Shown one piece after another: positions 54,695-62,164 of a stretch of DNA of 64,000 nucleotides (the stretch's first letter is position 1; each line of letters opens with the position of its first letter). The translations under genes and the position numbers were made by a program. The stretch comes from an uncultured Oscillospiraceae bacterium (GTDB taxonomy: Bacteria; Bacillota; Clostridia; Oscillospirales; JAAYXM01). Where the stretch lies: positions 1 through 64,000 of the forward strand of contig CAKSEF010000002.1 of the NCBI GenBank assembly GCA_934446465.1, in the 5' to 3' direction. A model generated the notes under the pieces. It was not told the origin of the DNA. It saw only the letters and a program-made list of their open reading frames with translations, and made no database searches.

Positions 54695-55837
54695 ATGCTG
54701 CGTAGAATTTCGGCATGCGCACTCGCGGTGATGATTGCATTATCGCTCATTATCGCAGTTTGCGCTTCGGGAGGAACAGCCGCAGACCCGGTCGTCTCCA
54801 AAAGCTATGTTGACGGCAGTTTCTTCGATAACGCGGTTGCAAACGCCGCGGCGAAGATAGATTCGGCAGCGGCAGCTCTTAGAACCAAATGTGAAAAAAT
54901 AATAGAATCTCTGACTTTTGTTTCGCTGTCCGATGATGACATTGCCGACAAAACTTCGGAAAAAGTGCTGGCAGAGCTTCAAAAGAGCGGGAAGTATCTG
55001 TATTCGACGAGAACAATGACTCCGATTTCCCTGAAATCGGGTGATGTCATATGCGGAACGGCGGGTACGGAATTAATCGTTTTGGACGGCAGTTCATCGT
55101 GTTTTCTCGGAAGTGTTATAAATATTACAAAGGGAATCGAAGTCTCGCAGGGCACTGCGCTCGGAAGAAACACAACGTTTATGTTTTCCGAGAAGACGGG
55201 GAAAATCAAAATTACATCCGATTCGGCGCGCGTCATGATAGACGGGAAATATTCGCTTGAAAGCTCCGTTTATTCTCCGAAATACACTTCTGAGGCTTAT
55301 GCCCTTAAAAACCTCGGGCTTGTAAAAGGTGCGGCAAACGGCTTGGAGCTCTCCCGCGGAAACACAAGAGCAGAAAGCATAACAATGCTTATCAGGCTGC
55401 TCGGTGAGGAGGAATCCGCGCTTGCCTCTCTGCGCGCGCACCCGTTTACGGATGTTGACGCATGGGCGCAGAAGTATGTCGGGTATGCGTACTCAATGGG
55501 ATATACAAACGGCGTTTCGCCCACACGCTATGACGGCAGCTCGTACACTACTGCAAATCAGTATGTAACATTTGTGCTCCGCGCGCTGGGCTATAACGAC
55601 AGTATCGGAGATTTTAATTACAATACGGCCGTCAAGGATGCCGTAAGACTCGGCGTACTTACTTCATCCGATATGGCGGAAATGGAGAAAACTCCGTTCT
55701 ACCGCGATATGGTTATGCACATATCGTACCGCGCGATGTCGGCAAAGGTCAAGGGGAGCGATAAAACGCTCCTCGCACAGCTTGTGCTGAACGGTGCGGT
55801 GTCGGGAGATAAAGCGAACGAATTTTTGCAGAAATAA
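54695..55837 (+). CDS. secreted SLH-domain protein
   Basis: This 380-aa protein is read from the ATG at 54695 with AGAGGA 6 nt before it. An ATG at 54680 overlaps the rex stop and has no site. A signal peptide (ISACALAVMIALSLIIAVCAS) leads to a short helical region (AANAAAKIDSAAAALRTKCE-like, residues 40-70) and a beta-roll region (residues 110-190). Two or three SLH repeats follow from about residue 190 (SEAYALKNLGLVKGAANGLE, HPFTDVDAWAQKYVGYAYSM, GYTNGVSPTRYDG). SLH repeats hold it on the cell wall. No enzyme motif is visible. Confidence 0.85.
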   Translation: MLRRISACALAVMIALSLIIAVCASGGTAADPVVSKSYVDGSFFDNAVANAAAKIDSAAAALRTKCEKIIESLTFVSLSDDDIADKTSEKVLAELQKSGKYLYSTRTMTPISLKSGDVICGTAGTELIVLDGSSSCFLGSVINITKGIEVSQGTALGRNTTFMFSEKTGKIKITSDSARVMIDGKYSLESSVYSPKYTSEAYALKNLGLVKGAANGLELSRGNTRAESITMLIRLLGEEESALASLRAHPFTDVDAWAQKYVGYAYSMGYTNGVSPTRYDGSSYTTANQYVTFVLRALGYNDSIGDFNYNTAVKDAVRLGVLTSSDMAEMEKTPFYRDMVMHISYRAMSAKVKGSDKTLLAQLVLNGAVSGDKANEFLQK

Positions 55838-55840
55838 GAA

Positions 55841-55878
55841 AATACCAAGGTTAGCTGCTAACCTTGGTATTTTTTTTA
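55841..55878. terminator. bidirectional terminator
   Basis: A perfect 14-bp stem (AATACCAAGGTTAG and its complement, loop CTG) is followed by seven T residues on the plus strand and a T-rich run on the minus strand. It ends the SLH gene and the converging acetyltransferase. Confidence 0.93.
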
Positions 55879-55894
55879 CTGAATGCAGTGCCGG

Positions 55895-56530
55895 CTATTC
55901 CCTGCACAGCGCGGAAATATCACCGCGCTGAATTGCCGGTATATTTTTCTGTATTTTTTCCTTTTCCCAATCCCACCAACGCAGGTTCAAAAGCTTTTTC
56001 ACAGTCTCGTCGTCAAAGCGCCGGCGAATCGGTTTTGCGGGAACCCCGCCGACAATGGTATAAGGCGGCACGTCTTTTGTTACCACGGCGCGTGTTCCGA
56101 TAATTGCGCCGTCTCCGATTTTTACGCCCGACATAATCACGGCTTCATACCCAATCCAAACATCATTTCCTATAATGATATCGCCTTTGTTGTCCCATGC
56201 TTCCGTGATGTTCTTCGGGTCAAGTCCCCATTCGTCGAAGAATATCGGGAACGTGTAGGAAGCGAGCGAACGCATTGTGTGATTTCCGCTTGTAAAAAGA
56301 AATTTTGCACCGCATGCAACCGAACAGAATTTTCCTATTATCAGCTTATCTCCGTTTATGGGATAGTGATAAAGAACATTGTTCTTTTCAAATTTGCGCG
56401 GGTCGTGTACATAATCGTTGTATATCGTGTAATCGCCCGCTTCAATATTGGGTTTTGTTATGACGGATTTGAGATACACCGTCTCCCTGTCATTTTTTCT
56501 CGGATAAATGTTGCTTTCCGGAACCGTCAT
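55895..56530 (-). CDS. CatB/Vat-like hexapeptide O-acetyltransferase
   Basis: This 211-aa protein belongs to the left-handed beta-helix xenobiotic acetyltransferases. It has the active-site His in FTSGNHTMRSLASYTFP, hexapeptide turns (GDIIIGNDVWIGYEAVIMSG, VKIGDGAIIGTRAVVTKDVP), and the C-terminal IVGGVPAKPIRRRF. Relatives include Vat (streptogramin A) and CatB (chloramphenicol), but many members acetylate unknown sugars or small molecules, so resistance cannot be claimed. GGAG lies upstream. Confidence 0.9.
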   Translation of the reverse strand: MTVPESNIYPRKNDRETVYLKSVITKPNIEAGDYTIYNDYVHDPRKFEKNNVLYHYPINGDKLIIGKFCSVACGAKFLFTSGNHTMRSLASYTFPIFFDEWGLDPKNITEAWDNKGDIIIGNDVWIGYEAVIMSGVKIGDGAIIGTRAVVTKDVPPYTIVGGVPAKPIRRRFDDETVKKLLNLRWWDWEKEKIQKNIPAIQRGDISALCRE

Positions 56531-56612
56531 TGTTTTTCACTCCTGTAATTTATTTTTATAAGCGATTCCGGATAATACAATGCAGCGCTTCATCGCTCTC
56601 ACCTCACTGGAT

Positions 56613-57344
56613 TTATCTCGCGCAGGAAGTCGTTTCTTTGTCGGACGTGAGGGAAGTCCATGGCCTGAGACTTCCGTGCCAGCCCATTTTCTCCCAGTAT
56701 CCGTAGTCGGGCTCCGAGCGCGTTGAGTGCTTGTGGACAAAACGAATCAGTGAAAACCAGCGTTTTGCGCGGGCGTTGTATCCGATTTTTCCTATATTGC
56801 GCTTGATTTTTTCGGCGGTGCATGAAACTCGCTTCCCGATTTTACCTTTTATTCTTTCGGGAATTTCGCCGTGATTCGTTGCCTGAATACCCAGCCCTAA
56901 TCGGTATACCTTATGTATACCCCACATTTCAAGGCTGTCCGCCATGTCCTTTATGGTTTCTTTCATTCCGCCTCCCGCTGCCGTGCAGACGGCAACCGCC
57001 TGCTTCCTGCTCATTTCGGGGCGCGGACGGTGTACAACCCACCACGTTCCGAGATGGTCAAGGAAACTCATCATCTGCCCCGTCGCATGGTATACGTATA
57101 CGGGGCTGTCGAGTATGACAAGGTCGGATTCGAGAATTGCGTCCGTCAAACCTTTTATTTTTTCAAAATGCGGGCACTTTTTAAGGTCGTTCTTAAAGTA
57201 TGAGTAACACCCGAGGCACGGCTCGTTAAAATCCCTCGGCAGAAAAAACTCGGACGTTTCGCCTCCGACCTCCTTTGCCAGCTCACGCGATATCATGCAC
57301 GTGCTTCCGACGTGATTCTGACCGTGAATAATCACAGTTTTCAT
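56613..57344 (-). CDS. NADPH-dependent FMN reductase/flavodoxin-like protein
   Basis: The 243-aa protein has the flavodoxin-like fold (MKTVIIHGQNHVGSTCMISR) with a CLGCYSYF cysteine pair near residue 45. LVILDSPVYVYHATGQMMSF, where FMN binds, and VAVCTAAGGGMKETIKDM follow. The C-terminal 70 residues (FSLIRFVHKHSTRSEPDYGY) extend past the fold and match the helical tail of related multimeric oxidoreductases. The electron acceptor is unknown. It follows the CatB-like gene in reverse, possibly as an operon. Confidence 0.85.
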   Translation of the reverse strand: MKTVIIHGQNHVGSTCMISRELAKEVGGETSEFFLPRDFNEPCLGCYSYFKNDLKKCPHFEKIKGLTDAILESDLVILDSPVYVYHATGQMMSFLDHLGTWWVVHRPRPEMSRKQAVAVCTAAGGGMKETIKDMADSLEMWGIHKVYRLGLGIQATNHGEIPERIKGKIGKRVSCTAEKIKRNIGKIGYNARAKRWFSLIRFVHKHSTRSEPDYGYWEKMGWHGSLRPWTSLTSDKETTSCAR

Positions 57345-57402
57345 GACTTTTACACCTCAATCCAAAAGGTTTTCACCAATTGCTTTTAATTATATTCCCG
57401 GC

Positions 57403-57432
57403 AACTCCGCCTGTCAATAGACAGGCGGAGTT
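57403..57432. terminator. hairpin terminator
   Basis: A 13-bp stem (AACTCCGCCTGTC and its complement, loop AATA) lies between the reductase and the AraC gene. The T tract is weak (TTTAATGTTTTC on plus). Confidence 0.6.
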
Positions 57433-57447
57433 TAATGTTTTCTTTAA

Positions 57448-58359
57448 TTAGTTGCCGTATTTTTTTCGGTATTCTGTCGGCGGCATTCCGACGACCTTTC
57501 GGAATATGCGGGAAAAGGCGAACATCTCATATCCGACCGATGATGCAACAGTCTTAATTGCAGCGTCGGAGCTTTTTAAAAAATCGCACGCCGCATTCAT
57601 TCTCACGCGGATTAAGTAATCCCTGACAGACATGCCGAGCTCGTCCTTGAAAAGCGTGAACAAATAACTGCGGTTTATGCCCACGCTGTCGGCAATTCCT
57701 TCGATGCTTATGTCAAGATGATAGTTCGTTTCTATGTATTTCATTGCCTGCGCCACATATTTTTTTGAGGATGACTGCGGCGGGGCAGTCTTTTTTGCTT
57801 TCCCGTGAATTTGCATCATGTCCGCCAGAAGTAGCGAAAAAAGCGCAGATTTGCGGAGGGACGACTCGCGGTGAAAAGAATCGGTGTACATTGCATTTTT
57901 GAGAAAAACAGGGTTTGGAACATCATCTCTGCTATCGACCGTCAGGACCGTGGACGTCTCAAGCGAGTTTAAGAGTTTTTCCAAATGCCCTACACAGTTT
58001 TCGTCAAGCTTGTGCCGAAAGACTATATTCTTATCGGAAAAATCAAGGGCTTTCAGATGACTTTTGAGCGCAAAACCGTTCACTCCGAGCCATATTGTGG
58101 CGGTTTTGTCCGACGTGTACAGCTTTTCGATTTTTTTGTACGGCGAAACAACATAGAGGTCACCGGAAGAAATATCAAACGGCGTATCGTCAACAACGAC
58201 CGTCAGAGAACCGTTGGCACAATATTCCACAACATAATAATCACGCATAAAAGGGCCGTAAACAAAACCGTTTGGCAATGAAACGTTCCTTCCTCCGAGG
58301 TGTACGTTGATTTCTTGTGTGTTTTCAGCTCCGATTGTTTCTATGTCTATATTTTGCAT
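57448..58359 (-). CDS. AraC-family transcriptional regulator
   Basis: The 303-aa protein is read from the ATG at 58359, with GGTAGG upstream. A longer start at 58389 is less likely. An N-terminal cupin-like sensor (YYVVEYCANGSLTVVVDDTP, SGDLYVVSPYKK) precedes the AraC double HTH (IEGIADSVGINRSYLFTLFK, VASSVGYEMFAFSRIFRKVV, GMPPTEYRKK). It is divergent from the Gfo/Idh/MocA gene at 58523 and the secreted modular proteins, which it may control. The sugar ligand is not predictable. Confidence 0.9.
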   Translation of the reverse strand: MQNIDIETIGAENTQEINVHLGGRNVSLPNGFVYGPFMRDYYVVEYCANGSLTVVVDDTPFDISSGDLYVVSPYKKIEKLYTSDKTATIWLGVNGFALKSHLKALDFSDKNIVFRHKLDENCVGHLEKLLNSLETSTVLTVDSRDDVPNPVFLKNAMYTDSFHRESSLRKSALFSLLLADMMQIHGKAKKTAPPQSSSKKYVAQAMKYIETNYHLDISIEGIADSVGINRSYLFTLFKDELGMSVRDYLIRVRMNAACDFLKSSDAAIKTVASSVGYEMFAFSRIFRKVVGMPPTEYRKKYGN

Positions 58360-58522
58360 ATTTCCATAACCTACCTTAAAATATAACATACGGCTATATA
58401 ATTATAACATTCGTGCATTGAAAATACAAGGTTTAAATGCGATAATATACATAGAATCGGAGGAGAATCGATGTTTTCGATTTTACTCTCGGGCATATCG
58501 AGCAAAAAGAGAGGTAATTAAA

Positions 58523-59722
58523 ATGGGATACGAAACAAATCTTGAGTGTACATATTTTGCGAGAAAGAATATTGGAATAATAGGGTGCGGCGTCCGAGCA
58601 AGAGACCTTTTGAAGCCGCTGCGCGAGATGGGCATGAACACAAGGATAACGGCAATCTGCGACCCTGAATATAAAAGCGTAATTGAAAATCTTAAAGCTG
58701 ACGGCGAAGATGTAAGCGAAATCAAGGTCTGGGACGATGCCGACGATATGCTCGACAATTCCGGCATTGACGGCGTAATAATAGGAACAAGAAGCGAAAC
58801 TCATGTCCACTTTGCGATTAAGGTTCTGAAGAGAAATATACCGATGATTCTCGAAAAGCCGATAACATTCTCAATGGAAGAGCTCATCGCACTGCGCGAT
58901 GTTTATGAGAAGTCGGAAAAGAAGGTAGTTGTTTCTTTCCCGCTTCGCACAAGCCCGCTCATAACGCTGGTCAAGGAAATCCTTGATTCGGGAAAAATAG
59001 GAACGGTAGAGCATATACAGGCATTTAACTACGTTCCGTACGGCGGGGTTTACTTCCATAACTGGTATTGCAAGACAGGCCCTGCGGGACTGTTCTTTGA
59101 AAAAACAACGCACGATTTCGATTGGCTCAACTATCTTATCGGTGTTAAGCCCGAGACTATCGGGGTTATGACATCACAACAGATATTCGGCGGAGACTTT
59201 AAGGACGGCAAGAGCTGTGTAGACTGCGAACGTCAGCTTGAGTGCATGGAAAGTCCGTTTATGCAGAAGAACTTCGTGTTCGACAATCCGCAGGGAAGTT
59301 CATGTGCGTTCACAAACGCGGTTAAGACGTATGATTCGGCAGGAATCCTCATTCACTATCAGAGCGGTATGCACGTAAGCTACGCCGAAAACCACTTCGC
59401 AAGAAAGGGCGCAGGTGCACGCGGCGCAAGAATTTCGGGCTACCACGGCACTCTCGATTTTGACTGGTATAAGGACATGATAACGGTTCACCGCCACCAC
59501 GCTCCGATTACGGAAACATATAAGATAGACGCATCCCTCGGACACTTTGGCGGAGACCGCGGACTTCTGTTTGATTTCGTAAAAATGATGAACGGGGTAA
59601 ATGATACGACAGCAACTCTCGATAACGGCTTCCTCAGTACACTTATGTGCATGGCAGCACGTAAGAGCCTTGAGAATAAAACATTTGAGCCGGTTGTCTG
59701 GGGAGACGGCAAAAAGGTCTGA
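58523..59722 (+). CDS. Gfo/Idh/MocA-family oxidoreductase
   Basis: This 399-aa protein starts at the ATG at 58523 after AGAGAGG. Upstream in-frame starts have no ribosome site. The Rossmann loop NIGIIGCGVRARDLLKPL and active-site lysine in MILEKPITFSMEEL near residue 110 are clear. CVDCERQLECMESPFM adds a four-cysteine cluster near 230-250 that is seen in some family members. HRHHAPITETYKID follows. It probably oxidises a sugar or its derivative. It is only distantly similar to the family member at 17531. Confidence 0.9.
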   Translation: MGYETNLECTYFARKNIGIIGCGVRARDLLKPLREMGMNTRITAICDPEYKSVIENLKADGEDVSEIKVWDDADDMLDNSGIDGVIIGTRSETHVHFAIKVLKRNIPMILEKPITFSMEELIALRDVYEKSEKKVVVSFPLRTSPLITLVKEILDSGKIGTVEHIQAFNYVPYGGVYFHNWYCKTGPAGLFFEKTTHDFDWLNYLIGVKPETIGVMTSQQIFGGDFKDGKSCVDCERQLECMESPFMQKNFVFDNPQGSSCAFTNAVKTYDSAGILIHYQSGMHVSYAENHFARKGAGARGARISGYHGTLDFDWYKDMITVHRHHAPITETYKIDASLGHFGGDRGLLFDFVKMMNGVNDTTATLDNGFLSTLMCMAARKSLENKTFEPVVWGDGKKV

Positions 59723-59771
59723 TTCGCGGGATTCCGCGTTCGGTAATAAATAGGGTAAAGGAGTAAACAGT

Positions 59772-62081
59772 ATGAAAAAGACATTGTTGGCAATACTTGT
59801 TATGGCGATGGTGATGTCCGTCATCACAGCTATCCCGTCAGTATCTGCTGAGGAAGTTTATACATATAACTTCACATCAACGGAAAACGGCGGAGTAAAG
59901 GGTGTGTTGGCACCCGTCTTTGCAGACTATGCAGAGGGAAGAAATTGGAAATATGTTGCAATGGAGGATTCGTTCTATACGGCGTATACGTCCCACAGCG
60001 ACTATACGAGCAATCCGGATGCAGGATACTCACGCTATGCGCGTACCATGACTTACGGACTCCAGCTTCAGTCTGCAAATAACCAATGGCTGGCGCTTGG
60101 TCTGAAAGTACCGACTAAGGGAACTTACAGGGTTGACCTCACTTATGCAACGCTTCAGTACGGAAAAACGGGAGATATCTACGTGGCTCCGTTGAGTGTC
60201 GGCGCCGAAGGTGCAATAGCCGAACAGTATAAGCTCGGAAGCGTAAACTACAACGGAACGGGAGAGGCTTCTACGGCTGAGCTCGGAACGCTTGCGGTAA
60301 CGTCTGACAACGAAGAGGTTGTTGTTGTCTTTAAATCGACAGGCGGAAATATGGCACCGCAGGAAGTCAGACTCACCTACGTCGGAAAAGTCATGCCCAA
60401 ACAGACATACAGCTTCGTTCTTGGAAGCTCTGAACAGAACAAGGGCATAACTAATTATTCAACATACGATTCAACGGGCAAAAATTGGCGTTACTACGGA
60501 ATGAGCGACAGCTTGTATGCAAAATACGAAACAAATTTCGCATATGCACGCACGCTCTATTACGGCGTTCAGATTCAGGCGGCAGCGGACGAGTACGTGC
60601 AGTTTGCCGTTAATGTTCCCGACGCGGGTGTTTATAAGTTCGACATCAAATTCTGGGCAACGCCTGTCTGCGCGAAGACTACTTCGCTCTATTTTGCACC
60701 CGCTTCCTCGGAAAATAAAATGAGTGCGGATAAGGAGCTTGAAGGCGTAAGCATGCGCGGAGACGTGTCGGCAGGAGCGGAGGGTTCAGCTTTCGCAGGA
60801 ACGGTAAATGTTCCGTCGCCGGGCGAATACGTAATTACGATGAAATCAAGCGCAGGCGCAATGCAGCCGAGAGAGATAACGCTCACGGGAGTCGAACCCA
60901 CGGGAATCACGGCCGAAACGGAGAGCAAGACTATAAAGTTGGGCGGAAAATCCGCAATAACGGTAAAGTCGGTTGTCGACGGAATAAATTACATACTCGC
61001 AAATCACGGCGCAGACTTTAACGACTCAAATAATTGTGTTACAATAGGATCGGACGGAACGATTACCGCAAAGGCAGAGGGCGAGACGGTTATATCTGTA
61101 TCCGCCGTCGGATTTAACACAAGTATACCGATAACCGTATACCATCCGAATGCAAAAATTGACGAAGCAACAACGAGTAAGCTCTACATTTCGGCACCTG
61201 TGGGAGCTGAAATTGACGGAGCGGGAATTGTTTCGGATGTTGCAATAGGAACAGCCAGAACAGTAACCGCACCCGAGAAAATAGGCGAGCTTGAATTTAA
61301 ATATTGGAAAGATATCATAACGGGCAGAGTTCTCTCAACGGATGCGGAATACTCATTCACGGTAGGAAGCAATACAAAGATAGAAGCGGTTTACGCGGAA
61401 AAAGCAAACGGCTATCTTGTTGAATTTGCAAACGCCAACGGCGAGGTAATATCAAGCAGTTACAAGAACACAGGCGACGCGATAACAGCTCCCGCGCTCC
61501 CGAGCCTCACGGGCTTCGGCATGGCAAGGGAATGGAGCAGGTATCCGTCCGTTGTCGGAACAAGCAACGTACAGTCGGTGGCAATCTACGATGACCCCGC
61601 AGCCAATATTTCGATAACTGTCGAGAACGGAAGCGGAAGCGGAAATTACGCTTACAACGACAAGGTAACGGTAACGGCTTCCGACGGAAACTTCAGTTAT
61701 TGGAAGCGCGGTGAACAGATAGTAAGCTTTGACAGCACATACAGCTTCTACGCATGGGACAGCGCAACGCTTACCGCGGTATTCGGCGAAGATGTATCGG
61801 ATGTTGACCCAAGCGTAATTCTTGACGACAGCGTAAGAACGGAAAACGGAAGATTCGCGTATATGTCCGAGCTTGTGGGCTTTGACGGAAAAACTGTCAT
61901 TGAGCACGGAATCATCTTCGGAAGCGAAGGACTCGACATCGACCATTGCCAATATAAGGCAGTGGCAAAGGGAACATCCGGTCAGTTCTCGTCCTATACG
62001 GAAAGTTCTCTTAAGGCAAGAGCATATGCAATTTATCGGGACGGCGCAGATATAAGAATAGCTTACAGCGCGGAAAAGTAA
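59772..62081 (+). CDS. secreted modular surface protein, 769 aa
   Basis: A signal peptide (VMAMVMSVITAIPSVSA) is followed by two copies of a repeated module: residues 27-206 (MTYGLQLQSANNQWLALGLK, GDIYVAPLSV, YKLGSVNY) and 210-373 (LYYGVQIQAAADEYVQFAVN). Then come a Big_2-like Ig domain (375-456), InlB-type repeats (about 470-670, LEFKYWKDIITGRVLS) and a C-terminal domain (680-769, YMSELVGFDGKTVIEHGIIF) related to that of the 621-aa protein. No SLH, sortase or catalytic motif is visible. A carbohydrate-binding or matrix protein is a plausible inference. GGAG lies before the ATG. Confidence 0.82.
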   Translation: MKKTLLAILVMAMVMSVITAIPSVSAEEVYTYNFTSTENGGVKGVLAPVFADYAEGRNWKYVAMEDSFYTAYTSHSDYTSNPDAGYSRYARTMTYGLQLQSANNQWLALGLKVPTKGTYRVDLTYATLQYGKTGDIYVAPLSVGAEGAIAEQYKLGSVNYNGTGEASTAELGTLAVTSDNEEVVVVFKSTGGNMAPQEVRLTYVGKVMPKQTYSFVLGSSEQNKGITNYSTYDSTGKNWRYYGMSDSLYAKYETNFAYARTLYYGVQIQAAADEYVQFAVNVPDAGVYKFDIKFWATPVCAKTTSLYFAPASSENKMSADKELEGVSMRGDVSAGAEGSAFAGTVNVPSPGEYVITMKSSAGAMQPREITLTGVEPTGITAETESKTIKLGGKSAITVKSVVDGINYILANHGADFNDSNNCVTIGSDGTITAKAEGETVISVSAVGFNTSIPITVYHPNAKIDEATTSKLYISAPVGAEIDGAGIVSDVAIGTARTVTAPEKIGELEFKYWKDIITGRVLSTDAEYSFTVGSNTKIEAVYAEKANGYLVEFANANGEVISSSYKNTGDAITAPALPSLTGFGMAREWSRYPSVVGTSNVQSVAIYDDPAANISITVENGSGSGNYAYNDKVTVTASDGNFSYWKRGEQIVSFDSTYSFYAWDSATLTAVFGEDVSDVDPSVILDDSVRTENGRFAYMSELVGFDGKTVIEHGIIFGSEGLDIDHCQYKAVAKGTSGQFSSYTESSLKARAYAIYRDGADIRIAYSAEK

Positions 62082-62090
62082 ATTGACAGC

Positions 62091-62124
62091 ATGGGACGGG
62101 GCAAGACTTCGTCCCATTCCGTTT
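62091..62124 (+). terminator. rho-independent terminator
   Basis: ATGGGACG pairs with CGTCCCAT around a purine-rich loop, followed by TCCGTTTT. It lies between the two modular genes. Confidence 0.65.
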
Positions 62125-62164
62125 TAAACGGTGTTTTACGTATTTTCGGCAAAGGAGTACAGGT

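Noticed and set aside
55895..56530. Antibiotic-resistance gene (vat or catB)
   Set aside because: The fold and motif fit the family, but substrate specificity cannot be read from the sequence and there is no resistance context.
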